In this document: one piece after another, positions 54,422-63,500 of the stretch
How the letters are laid out: each line of letters opens with the position of its first letter
Position numbering within the stretch: position 1 is the first letter of the stretch
Source of the DNA: Chitinivorax tropicus
GTDB lineage: Bacteria > Pseudomonadota > Gammaproteobacteria > Burkholderiales > SCOH01
Reading direction: 5' to 3'
NCBI RefSeq assembly: GCF_014202905.1
Contig: NZ_JACHHY010000007.1
Location: forward strand, 81,018 to 145,017
Length of the DNA stretch: 64,000 nt
Made by a program: the position numbers and the translations under genes
Notes under the pieces: model-generated
What the model was told of the DNA's origin: nothing
Database searches by the model: none
Seen by the model: only the letters and a program-made list of their open reading frames with translations

Positions 54422-56344
54422 ATGAGTTTACTGAAGCGACTCTGGTTGACCGCGCTGGGGGCGACCTGTGCAGCGTTTCTGATCGGTTTTGTGATCAGCA
54501 TGATCAATGCCCGGTCTTATCTTGAACAGCAATTACGCGCCCAAAGCCAGGACAGCGCGACTGCATTGGCATTATCGCTGTCACAGCAGAGCAAGGACAA
54601 AGCGACTGCCGAGTTGATGGTCAGTGCGCTGTTCGATGGTGGGCACTTCGAGCTGATCCGCCTGCAAGACGTGCAAGGCCAGGTGATCACCGAGCGCAAT
54701 GGTGGCGCCCGATCCAGCACCGTGCCAAGCTGGTTTGAGGGGACATTCCATATCACCGTTCACCCAGGGCAGGCTCAGGTCAGTGATGGCTGGAAGCAGT
54801 TTGGCCGGGTCACCGTGGTGGCACATAGCAAATTTGCTTATGAATCGCTCTGGCAATCTGGCATCTGGTTTCTGCTGACCATGCTGGCGATTGGCCTGGC
54901 AACGGGCTTGCTGCTCACAGGGCTTTTCAATTGGGCCAAGCACCCAATTGAGGACTTGATGGCCCATGCCCGCGCAGTATCGTCCCGCCAATATAAAACC
55001 ATGGCCGAGCCGTCCGTGCCCGAGCTACGACGTGTTGCCAGCGCATTCAATACCATGGTTCGCCAGGTTCGTGAGATGTTTGCTGAGCAGTCCGCCCGCA
55101 TTGAAGCCCTGCAACGCGAGGCCAGTAAGGATCTGCTGACGGATCTGCCCAACCGAGCGTTTTTCCTGGGTCGGCTACGTGACCAATTGGCGGATGAGAC
55201 AGCCCCCCCACAAGGCATGCTGGTGGTGTTAAGGCTGATCGGGCTCACCCAGTTCAACCGAGATCTTGGTCGTGACGCAGTGGACTTGGTGCTGATCGGG
55301 GTCAGTGACAAATTGAAAACCATCGTGGCGACCCTGCCGGATAGCCTGGGTGCCCGTCTGAACGGTGCGGATTTCGCCCTGCTGTTGCCAAGCGCCACGC
55401 CAGAAGAAGCAGAGCAGATTCTGCACAACTGGCTTCAAGCTGCCCGTCAGGCGGTGGCAAAACTGAACCCGGATACCCAAGGCGTGGTGTGCGCCGGGCT
55501 GGCACACTACAGACATGGTGAAATGGAACGCGATGTACTGAGCCGGACTGATCACGCGCTGGCGCAAGGTGAAGCAGGCGAGTCCGGCTGGGCTGCCGCG
55601 CAGGACCTGCAACAACTGAGTGCTGCACCAGAGCGGGATTGGCTGTTGATGTTGTCTCGGGCCGTGGAACAAGCTTCGTTTGAATTGGCCCGCTTCCCTG
55701 TGCTGTCGATGGAAGGCCGAGAGCTGCACGAAGAAGCCTTGCTACGCCTGACCGACCCCGACAGTGGACAGCTTCTCACTGCTGGCCAATTCATGCCCTG
55801 GGCGCAGCGGCTGGGCATGACGGCGGAAGTGGATATGGCGGCGGTGACATTGGCCTGCCAACACTTGCGCCACGAGCCGGGCGAAATCTCCGTCAATATC
55901 TCACCCGCCACGCTGGGCACACCCGGCTGGCTTGACAAGGCGAAGAGCCTGTTCGAGTCCAATCGGGATGTTGCAGGCCGTCTGCTATTCGAAATCAATG
56001 AGGCAGGGTTGTCACAGCAAGGCGATGCACTGCAGGCCTTTACCGAGATGGCTAGGCGCTATAAGGTGAGGGTCGGGGTGGAGCACTTTGGCCGCACCTT
56101 CTCCAGCATCCCCTCATTGTACGAGCTGAACTTGAGCTTCCTGAAAATCGACGCAGGCTTGATCAGCGACATTGGCCATCAGCCAAGCAATCAGCGCTTG
56201 GTGAAGGCTATAGTCGCCATCGCGGCCAACGCCCAGTGCCAAGTCTATGCCGAGGGCGTGCACACAGCCATCGAGCACGCCGTATTGGTCACACTGGGCC
56301 TGAACGGCTATACCGGCCCTGAGGCGACACGTAGATTGGCATAG
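54422..56344 (+). CDS. lapD: LapD-type c-di-GMP receptor
   Basis: The 640-residue inner-membrane protein has two helices (about 8-27 and 146-170) around a periplasmic LapD_MoxY_N domain, then HAMP, a degenerate GGDEF domain (RLNGADFALL at the active loop) and an EAL domain. The EAL keeps EALLRL but has EHFGRTFSS where active enzymes have DDFGTG and FEINEAGL for the ExTE stretch, so it should bind c-di-GMP without cutting it. When c-di-GMP is bound LapD sequesters LapG; when not, LapG cleaves the adhesin. Confidence 0.93.
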   Translation: MSLLKRLWLTALGATCAAFLIGFVISMINARSYLEQQLRAQSQDSATALALSLSQQSKDKATAELMVSALFDGGHFELIRLQDVQGQVITERNGGARSSTVPSWFEGTFHITVHPGQAQVSDGWKQFGRVTVVAHSKFAYESLWQSGIWFLLTMLAIGLATGLLLTGLFNWAKHPIEDLMAHARAVSSRQYKTMAEPSVPELRRVASAFNTMVRQVREMFAEQSARIEALQREASKDLLTDLPNRAFFLGRLRDQLADETAPPQGMLVVLRLIGLTQFNRDLGRDAVDLVLIGVSDKLKTIVATLPDSLGARLNGADFALLLPSATPEEAEQILHNWLQAARQAVAKLNPDTQGVVCAGLAHYRHGEMERDVLSRTDHALAQGEAGESGWAAAQDLQQLSAAPERDWLLMLSRAVEQASFELARFPVLSMEGRELHEEALLRLTDPDSGQLLTAGQFMPWAQRLGMTAEVDMAAVTLACQHLRHEPGEISVNISPATLGTPGWLDKAKSLFESNRDVAGRLLFEINEAGLSQQGDALQAFTEMARRYKVRVGVEHFGRTFSSIPSLYELNLSFLKIDAGLISDIGHQPSNQRLVKAIVAIAANAQCQVYAEGVHTAIEHAVLVTLGLNGYTGPEATRRLA

Positions 56345-56572
56345 TGATTCACCGACCGGGGCCAGGGCTGCGTGCCCAGGCCTACTGGTAAAGATAGCCA
56401 TCATTATCGGCAGCCCGGGTTGATCCTTTCCTGCGGAAGATCATCACCCGTAGCGGTGCCAATGTAGGTTATGCCACCGCATACCTGCTGCCTGAAAGGC
56501 CGAGCGCGTATCCATGTTCGCTATGCCATCTGAGCCATGTGATTGCAGGCTAGATCATCTTCCAAAATCTGA

Positions 56573-57070
56573 CATATCCTTCATTTTCCAGGCAGGAAAT
56601 CACCAAAGCGTCAAGCCATTACCATAAGCTTCCGCCTCTGGTGGGGTGGTGAGACCTTTCGTGGTGATTACCATATCTCCCGCGAAGAGGCACTGCACTG
56701 GTCGTTATGGGATGTCATCGAGCCGTGCCTTGATAAAGCACGTATGAAAAAAGGGACACCGAGATTAAAGCAGAGGGGGCCCAAAGATAGATCTGCCCAC
56801 CCCATCCCTTATGCTTTTTACCTTGGGGTGACCTATTACCCCTTGGTCAGAGCCGGAAATGGCGGGCTGTTTGAGAAGGAACACATACCAGAAGCAGAAA
56901 TCTCTCTCCGAGAACGGACTGCTAAAGTCTCAGGTGCCTTATACGGCTTAGTCGTTGACAACACCATTGAGTCCCAACCCGGTGGTGGAATATTTAGTTT
57001 GATCTGCCTCAGCTATGATACGGGCGATGCCCGTCGGCTAATTAAGCCAATTCTCCGTTTCAAATCATGA
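56573..57070 (+). pseudogene. Hypothetical open frame without a start codon
   Basis: A frame is open from just after a TGA at 56570-56572. It reads through motifs such as FRLWWGGETFRGDYHISREE and SLWDVIEPCLDKARMKKG before continuing PIPYAFYLGVTYYPLVRAG to a stop at 57070. The first ATG is only at 56744, giving 108 residues, and no ATG, GTG or TTG precedes it in frame. The sequence upstream of that ATG looks as protein-like as the rest, so the N-terminus was probably lost. I do not recognise the family. It lies in the patch between lapD and the adhesin. Confidence 0.45.
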
Positions 57071-57535
57071 AGTATGCAAGATCATGCCGGTGTGCCTTTC
57101 CCAATGCCAGCTCAATTGTGCAATTCAATGGCAATGCCATGAAGAACCTGCTCCATATATTCAATGCTATTCATGCCCTGATAAATAGCAGGATTTTCAA
57201 ACCTGAGGAAACTATGCAATGACCAGTGGACTGCCACTTTGGGGTGCTAGGGGAGGTTCCAATACCCTCCGTGTGACGTGATGCCAGACATTGCTATCGC
57301 CATTGATGCTTTCGGTAAGGCAATTGCCATGAGCGTGTCAACCGCCATGCATAAGCCCGGGCTAAGATTTTGCAGCTTGGTGGGTGAATGACATTTTTCG
57401 TAGTGGCATCTGCCTTGGCCTGACTTTGATCAGGCACTATTTTTGTTTTATTTGTTTATTTTTGGATTCTTAATTTAATTGTCATGTTGCAGATGAATTG
57501 AATGCTCGTGAAGTAAGGAAAAATCAGTTAAACTT
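57071..57535. other. Gene-free, increasingly AT-rich interval upstream of the glycosyltransferase
   Basis: No supported gene. Short frames, one from 57281, show no family features. The last 130 bp are strongly AT-rich, as in silenced or foreign DNA, and hold the terminator-like hairpin listed separately. Confidence 0.5.
57418..57446 (+). terminator. Possible terminator hairpin
   Basis: GCCTGA and TCAGGC form a 6-bp stem (57418-57423 with 57430-57435) followed by ACTATTTTTG. It is a weak but plausible stop for the broken gene ending at 57070. Confidence 0.4.
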
Positions 57536-58774
57536 TTGGCATATATCTCTAGGTCGCTTTATTCATATTTATTAATTAATATATTGTTGATTCATCAGAA
57601 TTTTCCAGGCCAATTCCGCCATCTTGCCCTGCATTATGCCAACCAGCCTGAACACCAAATCATTGCCATTGGCCGTCAGGGATGCCCTGGCCTGCCGGGG
57701 GTGCGCACTCTCACATATCAACTGCACCGGCAACCGGTAAAAGGTAGCCACCACTATCTACGCACATTTGAATCGGGTGTGTTGCACGGCCAAGCCGTGG
57801 TTAGGCTGTTGCTGCAGCTCAAGCAGCACGGCTTTCTGCCGGATGTGATCGTAGCCCACCCTGGTCGGGGAGAAAGCCTGTTTGTCAAAGAAGTCTTTCC
57901 CGAGTCCAAGCTGATCCATTTCTGCGAGTGGTACTACCACCCCAGCGGTGTCGATGCGGGCTTCGACCCGGAATTTCCTCTCTCCTTGGATGACCAGGCG
58001 CGCATCCGCACCCGTAATGCCATGCATCTGCTGAATCTGGAACAGTGCGATGTAGCGGTTGCGCCCACACACTGGCAAAAGCAGGTGCACCCTGCCAGTT
58101 ATCACAACAAAATCCAGGTGATTCACGAAGGCATCGACACCGCCCTGCTGGGGCCCAATCCACAGGCCGAGTTCACATTGCCCAATGGTCACACCATACG
58201 CACCGGCGACCCGGTGGTGACCTATGTAGCCCGTAATCTGGAACCCTACCGTGGCTTTCATGTGTTCATGCGCACCCTGCCTGCGCTGTTGGCTGCGCAC
58301 CCCACGTGCCAAGTGATGATCGTGGGCGGCGACAGCGTGAGCTACGGTAGCAAACCCAAACATGCCACTGGTTGGAAAGAGGCATTGCTGCAGGAGGTGT
58401 CAATAGACCCTAACCGCGTGCATTTCCTCGGCAAGATCCCCTATGACCGCTACCGCTTGCTGCTGCAGATCTCAGCGGCACATGTCTATCTGACCTATCC
58501 GTTTGTCTTGAGTTGGTCGCTGCTGGAAGCCATGGCCACCGGTTGCTTGGTGATTGGCTCGGATACGCCACCCGTGCGCGAGGTCATTCAACATGGTGTC
58601 AATGGTTTGTTAGTGCCGTTTTTTGATCAGGCACGGCTGGTAAGGACTTTGCAGCATGCACTGAGCCATCCCATGGATTATCAGGCCTTACGCAACGCTG
58701 CGTGGCAGCAGGCACAAGGGTATGCCAGGGAGCGGGGTCTGGCGACATATGCGACGCTATTTGGAGCTAGTTGA
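57536..58774 (+). CDS. Glycosyltransferase family 4-like protein, start codon doubtful
   Basis: This protein is about 400 residues long with a two-domain GT-B fold. The N-terminal motif ILLIHQNFPGQFRHLA opens proteins of this type, and the donor-binding C-terminal half has YVARNLEPYRGFHVFMRTLP, PNRVHFLGKIPYDRY, LLEAMATGCLVIGSDTPPVREV and NGLLVPF. It likely adds a sugar to a surface polysaccharide; donor and acceptor are unknown. Family members usually begin MNILLIHQNF, but here that place has ATT (57575) and the next possible starts are TTG 57536 or TTG 57584. No ribosome site fits well. It could be silent. Confidence 0.75.
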   Translation: MAYISRSLYSYLLINILLIHQNFPGQFRHLALHYANQPEHQIIAIGRQGCPGLPGVRTLTYQLHRQPVKGSHHYLRTFESGVLHGQAVVRLLLQLKQHGFLPDVIVAHPGRGESLFVKEVFPESKLIHFCEWYYHPSGVDAGFDPEFPLSLDDQARIRTRNAMHLLNLEQCDVAVAPTHWQKQVHPASYHNKIQVIHEGIDTALLGPNPQAEFTLPNGHTIRTGDPVVTYVARNLEPYRGFHVFMRTLPALLAAHPTCQVMIVGGDSVSYGSKPKHATGWKEALLQEVSIDPNRVHFLGKIPYDRYRLLLQISAAHVYLTYPFVLSWSLLEAMATGCLVIGSDTPPVREVIQHGVNGLLVPFFDQARLVRTLQHALSHPMDYQALRNAAWQQAQGYARERGLATYATLFGAS

Positions 58775-58856
58775 AGGCATCACCAGCACGCAAAAAGACA
58801 CATATAGTGTGACCTAGTGAGGTCAACCGCCACAATAACAATCAGCGAGTACATTG

Positions 58857-59768
58857 ATGAACCCGACACCAGAACAGCTCACCAATCAATCACGACCGCG
58901 TCTGACGACAAGGTTGATCCAATACGCCTTGTCAGTATCGTGTTTGGCAGCCGCTGCAGCTTGGGTCAACTACCTGATTGCACCCCCCGCGCCCGAAGCG
59001 CCACCTGAGGAGGCACCAGCGGCAGTGCCGCCCAAACCGGACAACTCCTTACATTTTAACCCAGCAAACTGTAAACCTGGCCATGGCGAATTCGTGTATG
59101 CGGCGTTAGGGCGCTCTGTGCTGCGTATTCCCTACCGAACCCAGCTCTTTCTGCAGCCTTACGCGAAAGATGATCGTGATTGGGCCAAGCTGCCATTGGC
59201 GCCAGACCCGGCAGAGCCCGAGGGCTGCTATGGTAACCCGACCAGGGTGTTGTTCATGTACTACCCCATCCCGAGCCTGACGATTCCGGCCACTGCGGAC
59301 CAACCGAGCCGCACCGTTGACCCGAGGAGGTTTGAGCTGATCACGAACATGGGGAGAAACTACTATATGCAGGAGCTGTATGAAGACATGTTCGAAAAAG
59401 GGAAAGCAAACAAAAAAGGCAACTATGACTGCACCCCGCATACGCCAGACTTGATTGGCTGCATCCCTCGCACTAACCCAACCGCTGGTGTCTATCAAGC
59501 TCGCCCTGAGCGTTACCAGGCACCGGCACAACGTCCCTTCACCATTGAGTGCCTCGATTATAACTGGCGTTGCGGTGTTAATTATCGAACAGTCGGGGAC
59601 ATCAATATTGACTATATTTTCAATTTCCAGCAGCTGCCATTGGAGCACGTCATCGCTTTCGATAAATATGCACGAGAGCACGTGATCCAACTGGTTGTGC
59701 AGGACTATGCATGGGCGGCTAATCCAGCTGTCAAACAAACCGCATCAAACTCTGTGATCAATAAGTAA
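58857..59768 (+). CDS. Unknown membrane-anchored protein
   Basis: I do not recognise this 303-residue protein. One membrane helix (about 24-44) follows a short cytoplasmic start. A Pro/Ala linker (PPAPEAPPEEAPAAVPPK) leads to a periplasmic domain with seven cysteines (at NCKPG, GCYGN, DCTPH, GCIPR, ECLDY, RCGVN and one in the anchor) and motifs GHGEFVYAALGRSVLRIPY and FMYYPIPSLTIP. It is 13 bp ahead of the next small gene, so the two form a pair. ATG 58857 is used. Confidence 0.6.
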   Translation: MNPTPEQLTNQSRPRLTTRLIQYALSVSCLAAAAAWVNYLIAPPAPEAPPEEAPAAVPPKPDNSLHFNPANCKPGHGEFVYAALGRSVLRIPYRTQLFLQPYAKDDRDWAKLPLAPDPAEPEGCYGNPTRVLFMYYPIPSLTIPATADQPSRTVDPRRFELITNMGRNYYMQELYEDMFEKGKANKKGNYDCTPHTPDLIGCIPRTNPTAGVYQARPERYQAPAQRPFTIECLDYNWRCGVNYRTVGDINIDYIFNFQQLPLEHVIAFDKYAREHVIQLVVQDYAWAANPAVKQTASNSVINK

Positions 59769-59781
59769 AGGTAATTGGTAT

Positions 59782-60057
59782 ATGGACGATAAGGTAATAA
59801 ACGTTGAATATAAGCGCGGTGGTGATGGTGTTAAGCGCTTTACCGACCAGCAATTGGCGGACCTCAAAGCGCTATTGAATAAGCAGCGGGATTTATTTCA
59901 GAAAAAAGGTGACACCTTGGGACTGGGTGTACCCATCTATCAGATGATCAGCGACATTATCAGTGACAAACAGCCTATCTATGTCACTCTCAAAGGGGAG
60001 CGCACGCAGATAGGCACTAAACTGGTGCCAAAGCCATTCATGCAGGGCAACGCATAA
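59782..60057 (+). CDS. Unknown small soluble protein
   Basis: This 91-residue protein starts MDDKVINVEYKRGGDGVKRF. It is charged and mixed alpha/beta, with no signal peptide or membrane helix. I do not recognise it. It follows the membrane-anchored protein by 13 bp, and its stop at 60057 falls right before the point where HlyD homology begins, so its 3' end marks an insertion or deletion junction. A partner role to the 303-residue protein is inferred. Confidence 0.55.
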   Translation: MDDKVINVEYKRGGDGVKRFTDQQLADLKALLNKQRDLFQKKGDTLGLGVPIYQMISDIISDKQPIYVTLKGERTQIGTKLVPKPFMQGNA

Positions 60058-60058
60058 G

Positions 60059-60307
60059 TACGGTACCTTGACGGGTAAGGTAATGAGTGTTTCAGACGAT
60101 GCCATTACAGATGAAAAACGTGGGCTGATATATCGAGCGCAGGTGAGGCTGAATCAAACCAAAATCCAGGTCGAGAATAAGTATGTCAACTTAAGCCCAG
60201 GCATGGTTGCAAGTGTTGAGATTAAGACTGGCCAACGACGCTTGATTGAATACTTCCTGAGCCCGTTGCTCGAATACCGCAGCGAAAGTTTAAGAGAGCG
60301 TTGCTAG
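60059..60307 (+). pseudogene. C-terminal remnant of an HlyD-family type I secretion adaptor
   Basis: The frame from 60059 reads YGTLTGKVMSVSDDAITDEK, then YVNLSPGMVASVEIKTGQRR and LIEYFLSPLLEYRSESLRER. This is the last ~80 residues of periplasmic adaptor proteins such as HlyD/LapC that link the ABC transporter to the TolC channel. The N-terminal membrane helix, coiled coil and lipoyl halves are missing: the upstream bases belong to the unknown 91-residue gene. It cannot act as an adaptor. It is convergent with the adhesin gene, a place where a functional secretion operon would be expected. Confidence 0.8.
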
Positions 60308-60465
60308 TTTGCTTTTTTTAGCAGCCCATATGATTCAATGGGGCCAGCAACTATCTTTTTGTTCCCAGCTTGGCTTCATATTCAGGATTGATGACAGTTA
60401 TTTGGATCTCTATTCTGATAACGTGTCCTTTCATATGTAAGGAAGGGATAGTGTAGATATTTACA

Positions 60466-60498
60466 CTCAAAGCCGATGTATCAGACATCGGCTTTGAG
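60466..60498 (-). terminator. Hairpin terminator after the adhesin gene
   Basis: A perfect 14-bp stem (60466-60479 with 60485-60498) with a 5-base loop lies 20 bp past the adhesin stop. The T-run is short on either strand. Confidence 0.65.
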
Positions 60499-60517
60499 CA
60501 AGGTGTGGATGTTGATA

Positions 60518-63500
60518 TCAGTCGGTGATCAATTTCCCCTTGTTCAGCAGGTCTTGGATGATCTGGGCGTCTGTTGAGGTGCCGCCTGCCGTGAGGTCAA
60601 TGCCTTGGAAGGTGATGACCTGCGTGTCCTTGGCCGCTGAAAAGCCGGTGCTGAATGCGCCTGAATGATTGACATGCAGGATGGTGTCGCCGCCGGACTT
60701 TTCGAAGTGCAGGTAATGGCCCAGGTTGCCAGCGCCTGGCAGGTGGTTTTCACCTTGCAACAGGTCACGTAGATCCAGTTTGTCGTTGCTGTCCACTGCT
60801 GTACTGACCGAGAAATCGGTGAGGGTGTCTCGGGCAGGGGCGCTTGGTGTGCCTGCATCTGTGAGGCTCCATTTGAATACGTCTGCGCCCAGGCCGCCAG
60901 TCAGGATGTCATTGCCACGGCCACCCAGCAATCGATCATCACCACCGCCACCAGCCACGGTGTCATCACCGGCCCCGCCGGACAGATAGTCTGCGTTGCT
61001 GGTGCCAGTCAACGTATTGGCATCGTCAGTGCCCATGACGATATTCGCGCTACTGGCGATGTTGATCATGTGGATTTGCGTATCGCCCGTGGCCTTGCCA
61101 GTAGCGGTCACGGCCAGCATGGCGGACTGATTGCCCAGCCCGGTGAGTGCCAGCTGGTTGAAATCCCAACCGGTGATATCGACGATCTCGCCTGCGTTGG
61201 TGATGGTCTTGGTGTTCAGCCCATCCGTGAGCTGCGTGCCAGCGGGGATGCCGCTGATGGTGACTGATGTATGGTCTTCGGCAGTCACTGCAAAGCGTAC
61301 TGGGCCGCCGTCGTTATCGAGCACCAGATGCTGACTGAGAAGGTTGTTCTCGACCGCAAAAATGGCCTTGATCTGATCGGCAGTCAGGGTGCGGTCATAG
61401 ATACGAACATCATCCAGCGCGCCATTCAGATAACGGTGGGCTGCTGAACTGTCTGCTGTTACGCCAAAGCCGAGGAAGCTGTTGGACAGGATGGCCCGTG
61501 GCGCGATGTTACCAGTGTTGCTCATGGCCCCATCCACCCATACCGCAGTTGCGCCGCTAGTGAAGTCATGGGTGATGGCGACGTGGTGCCATTGGCCATC
61601 GTTGATGGCGGTCGTGCTCCGGATACCGGCGAGATCACCGATGCCAAAGCAGATCTTGCCGGTATTGTCCAGCCAGCCCCACTGAATGTCGCTTCTCTGA
61701 CCCCGTCCTTCTGTTCCGATCACGCTAGGGGCGTTCCAGTCGAAGGATGCCCCGATCTGGGTCGTTTTGATCCAGAAGGTCAGGCTGGCCGATCCGCCAC
61801 CTGCGCCGTCACCTCGCAAGGGGTCGGTTACGGACTTGTCCAATGCAACGTAGCCGCCATCACGACTGCCGCCGTTGCGGCCATTGAACTGGATGGCTGT
61901 CGTGCCATCCCGTCCGGTGGTAAATGCGGTGGCCGCCGCCGGGCCGCCTGGGTTGTCGGTGATGTGGCCGATTTTGGGCGTGCGATCATAGACATTGCGG
62001 GTGGTGGCACCAGAGCCTTCGTCAAAGGTCCAGTGGCCAACATCCTTGACAGCCAAGTCAACCTTGTGTGCCACGTTGATCGTGGTGGTGGCAATACGTG
62101 AGGTCGTGGTGCCATCATCCACCGAAACATGGATCTGTCGTGGCGTGTCACTGAGCGACGCATTGCCATTGTTGAACATGATCGCTTTGATGGCCTGGGT
62201 ATAGTCAGCGAGTGTTCCGACGCCTTTTAGGCGTACCTCAGTGCTTGTGAGTGTGGCGGTGATGCCGGTGGGCAGGGTGCCAACCAGCAATTCGTCACCC
62301 ACTTGGGCATTGGCCAGTGTGATGGTGGCACCAGCCAGTTTGGCCGAGTCAACATCGGTGATGCGGGCATCGATGTCAGCAATAGGGATGCCCCCTTGCT
62401 TTTCATAGAATGTGGTGACAAATCCGCTGCCTGCGGCGGTCGAGTCGTTTGCATCCAGATCCAGCACTGGGGCATCCGCCTCCCCGATGATGATGATGTT
62501 CAAGGATTGCGTTGCCGTGCCGCCTTTGCCATCCGAGATGGTATAGGTGAAGCGTTCAACGCCGACATCATTGCTATTCAGTGCTTGTGCATTGGCATTG
62601 GGTGTATAGGTGTAGGAGCCGTCTGCATTCAAAATCAGGCTGCCATATTCGCCAGCCAGCGGGGTGCCGAGCTTCCCGGTCGTGTTTTCGAAACGGACGC
62701 CGGTGACGGTCAGGGTATCGCCCTCGACGTCCCTGTCGTTTTTCAGCACGCCATTGAATTTGTCTTTGATTACGGTGCTGTCTTCAGTGATCTGAATTTC
62801 ATCGACCTCTGCAACCGGGGCGTCGTTGAGGCCCGTGACGGTGATCGTCAGCGTGGTGGTTTTGGCGCCACCTTGTCCATCGATTGCGGTGTAGGTAAAG
62901 ACATCCTTGACCTGCATACCAACGCTCAAGGCTTGCGCAGCGGCACCTGCCTTGTAGATATAGCTGCCATCGGCTTTGATGGTCAGGGTGCCAAATTGAC
63001 CAACCAAAGCCTTGCCGACCGTACCCGCCGTGTTGCCAGATGCGATGCCGGTGACGGTCAACGGTTCTCCATCCAGATCAGAATCATTTTTCAGCACGCC
63101 GTTGGCTGCGGTGACCGACAGTGTGAAGTCTTCATTGATTTGATTGGTGTCCGCCACCAGGGTGGGGGCATCATTACTGCCCAGTACGTCTACAGAAACG
63201 ACTGTAGAGGTGTGGTTGGACAGATTCACTACGAAAGTCTCAATCTTTCGTTGCCCTGCTTTGAGCGCCTGCACGGCAGCATCGTCATTGTGTAAGTCGT
63301 AGGTCCACTTGCCAGTTGCATCCACCGTGAAGGTGCCGTAGTTGCTATTCACAGTGTTGGCAACGAAGGTCGCACTTGGGTTGGTGCTGGTCAGGGTGCC
63401 GCTGTGAGAAAGCTTGACATCTTCTTGCACTGCGCCGTTGCCGATTGAGTTGGTGTCTTCGGTGCCTTTGACCTGTACTGAAATGGCATGCTGGGTGCCG

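Noticed and set aside
62303..63295. A 330-codon open frame on the + strand inside the adhesin gene
   Set aside because: It is the antisense of the VCBS repeats, which create long complementary open frames; the residues show no domain and the minus strand is clearly coding.
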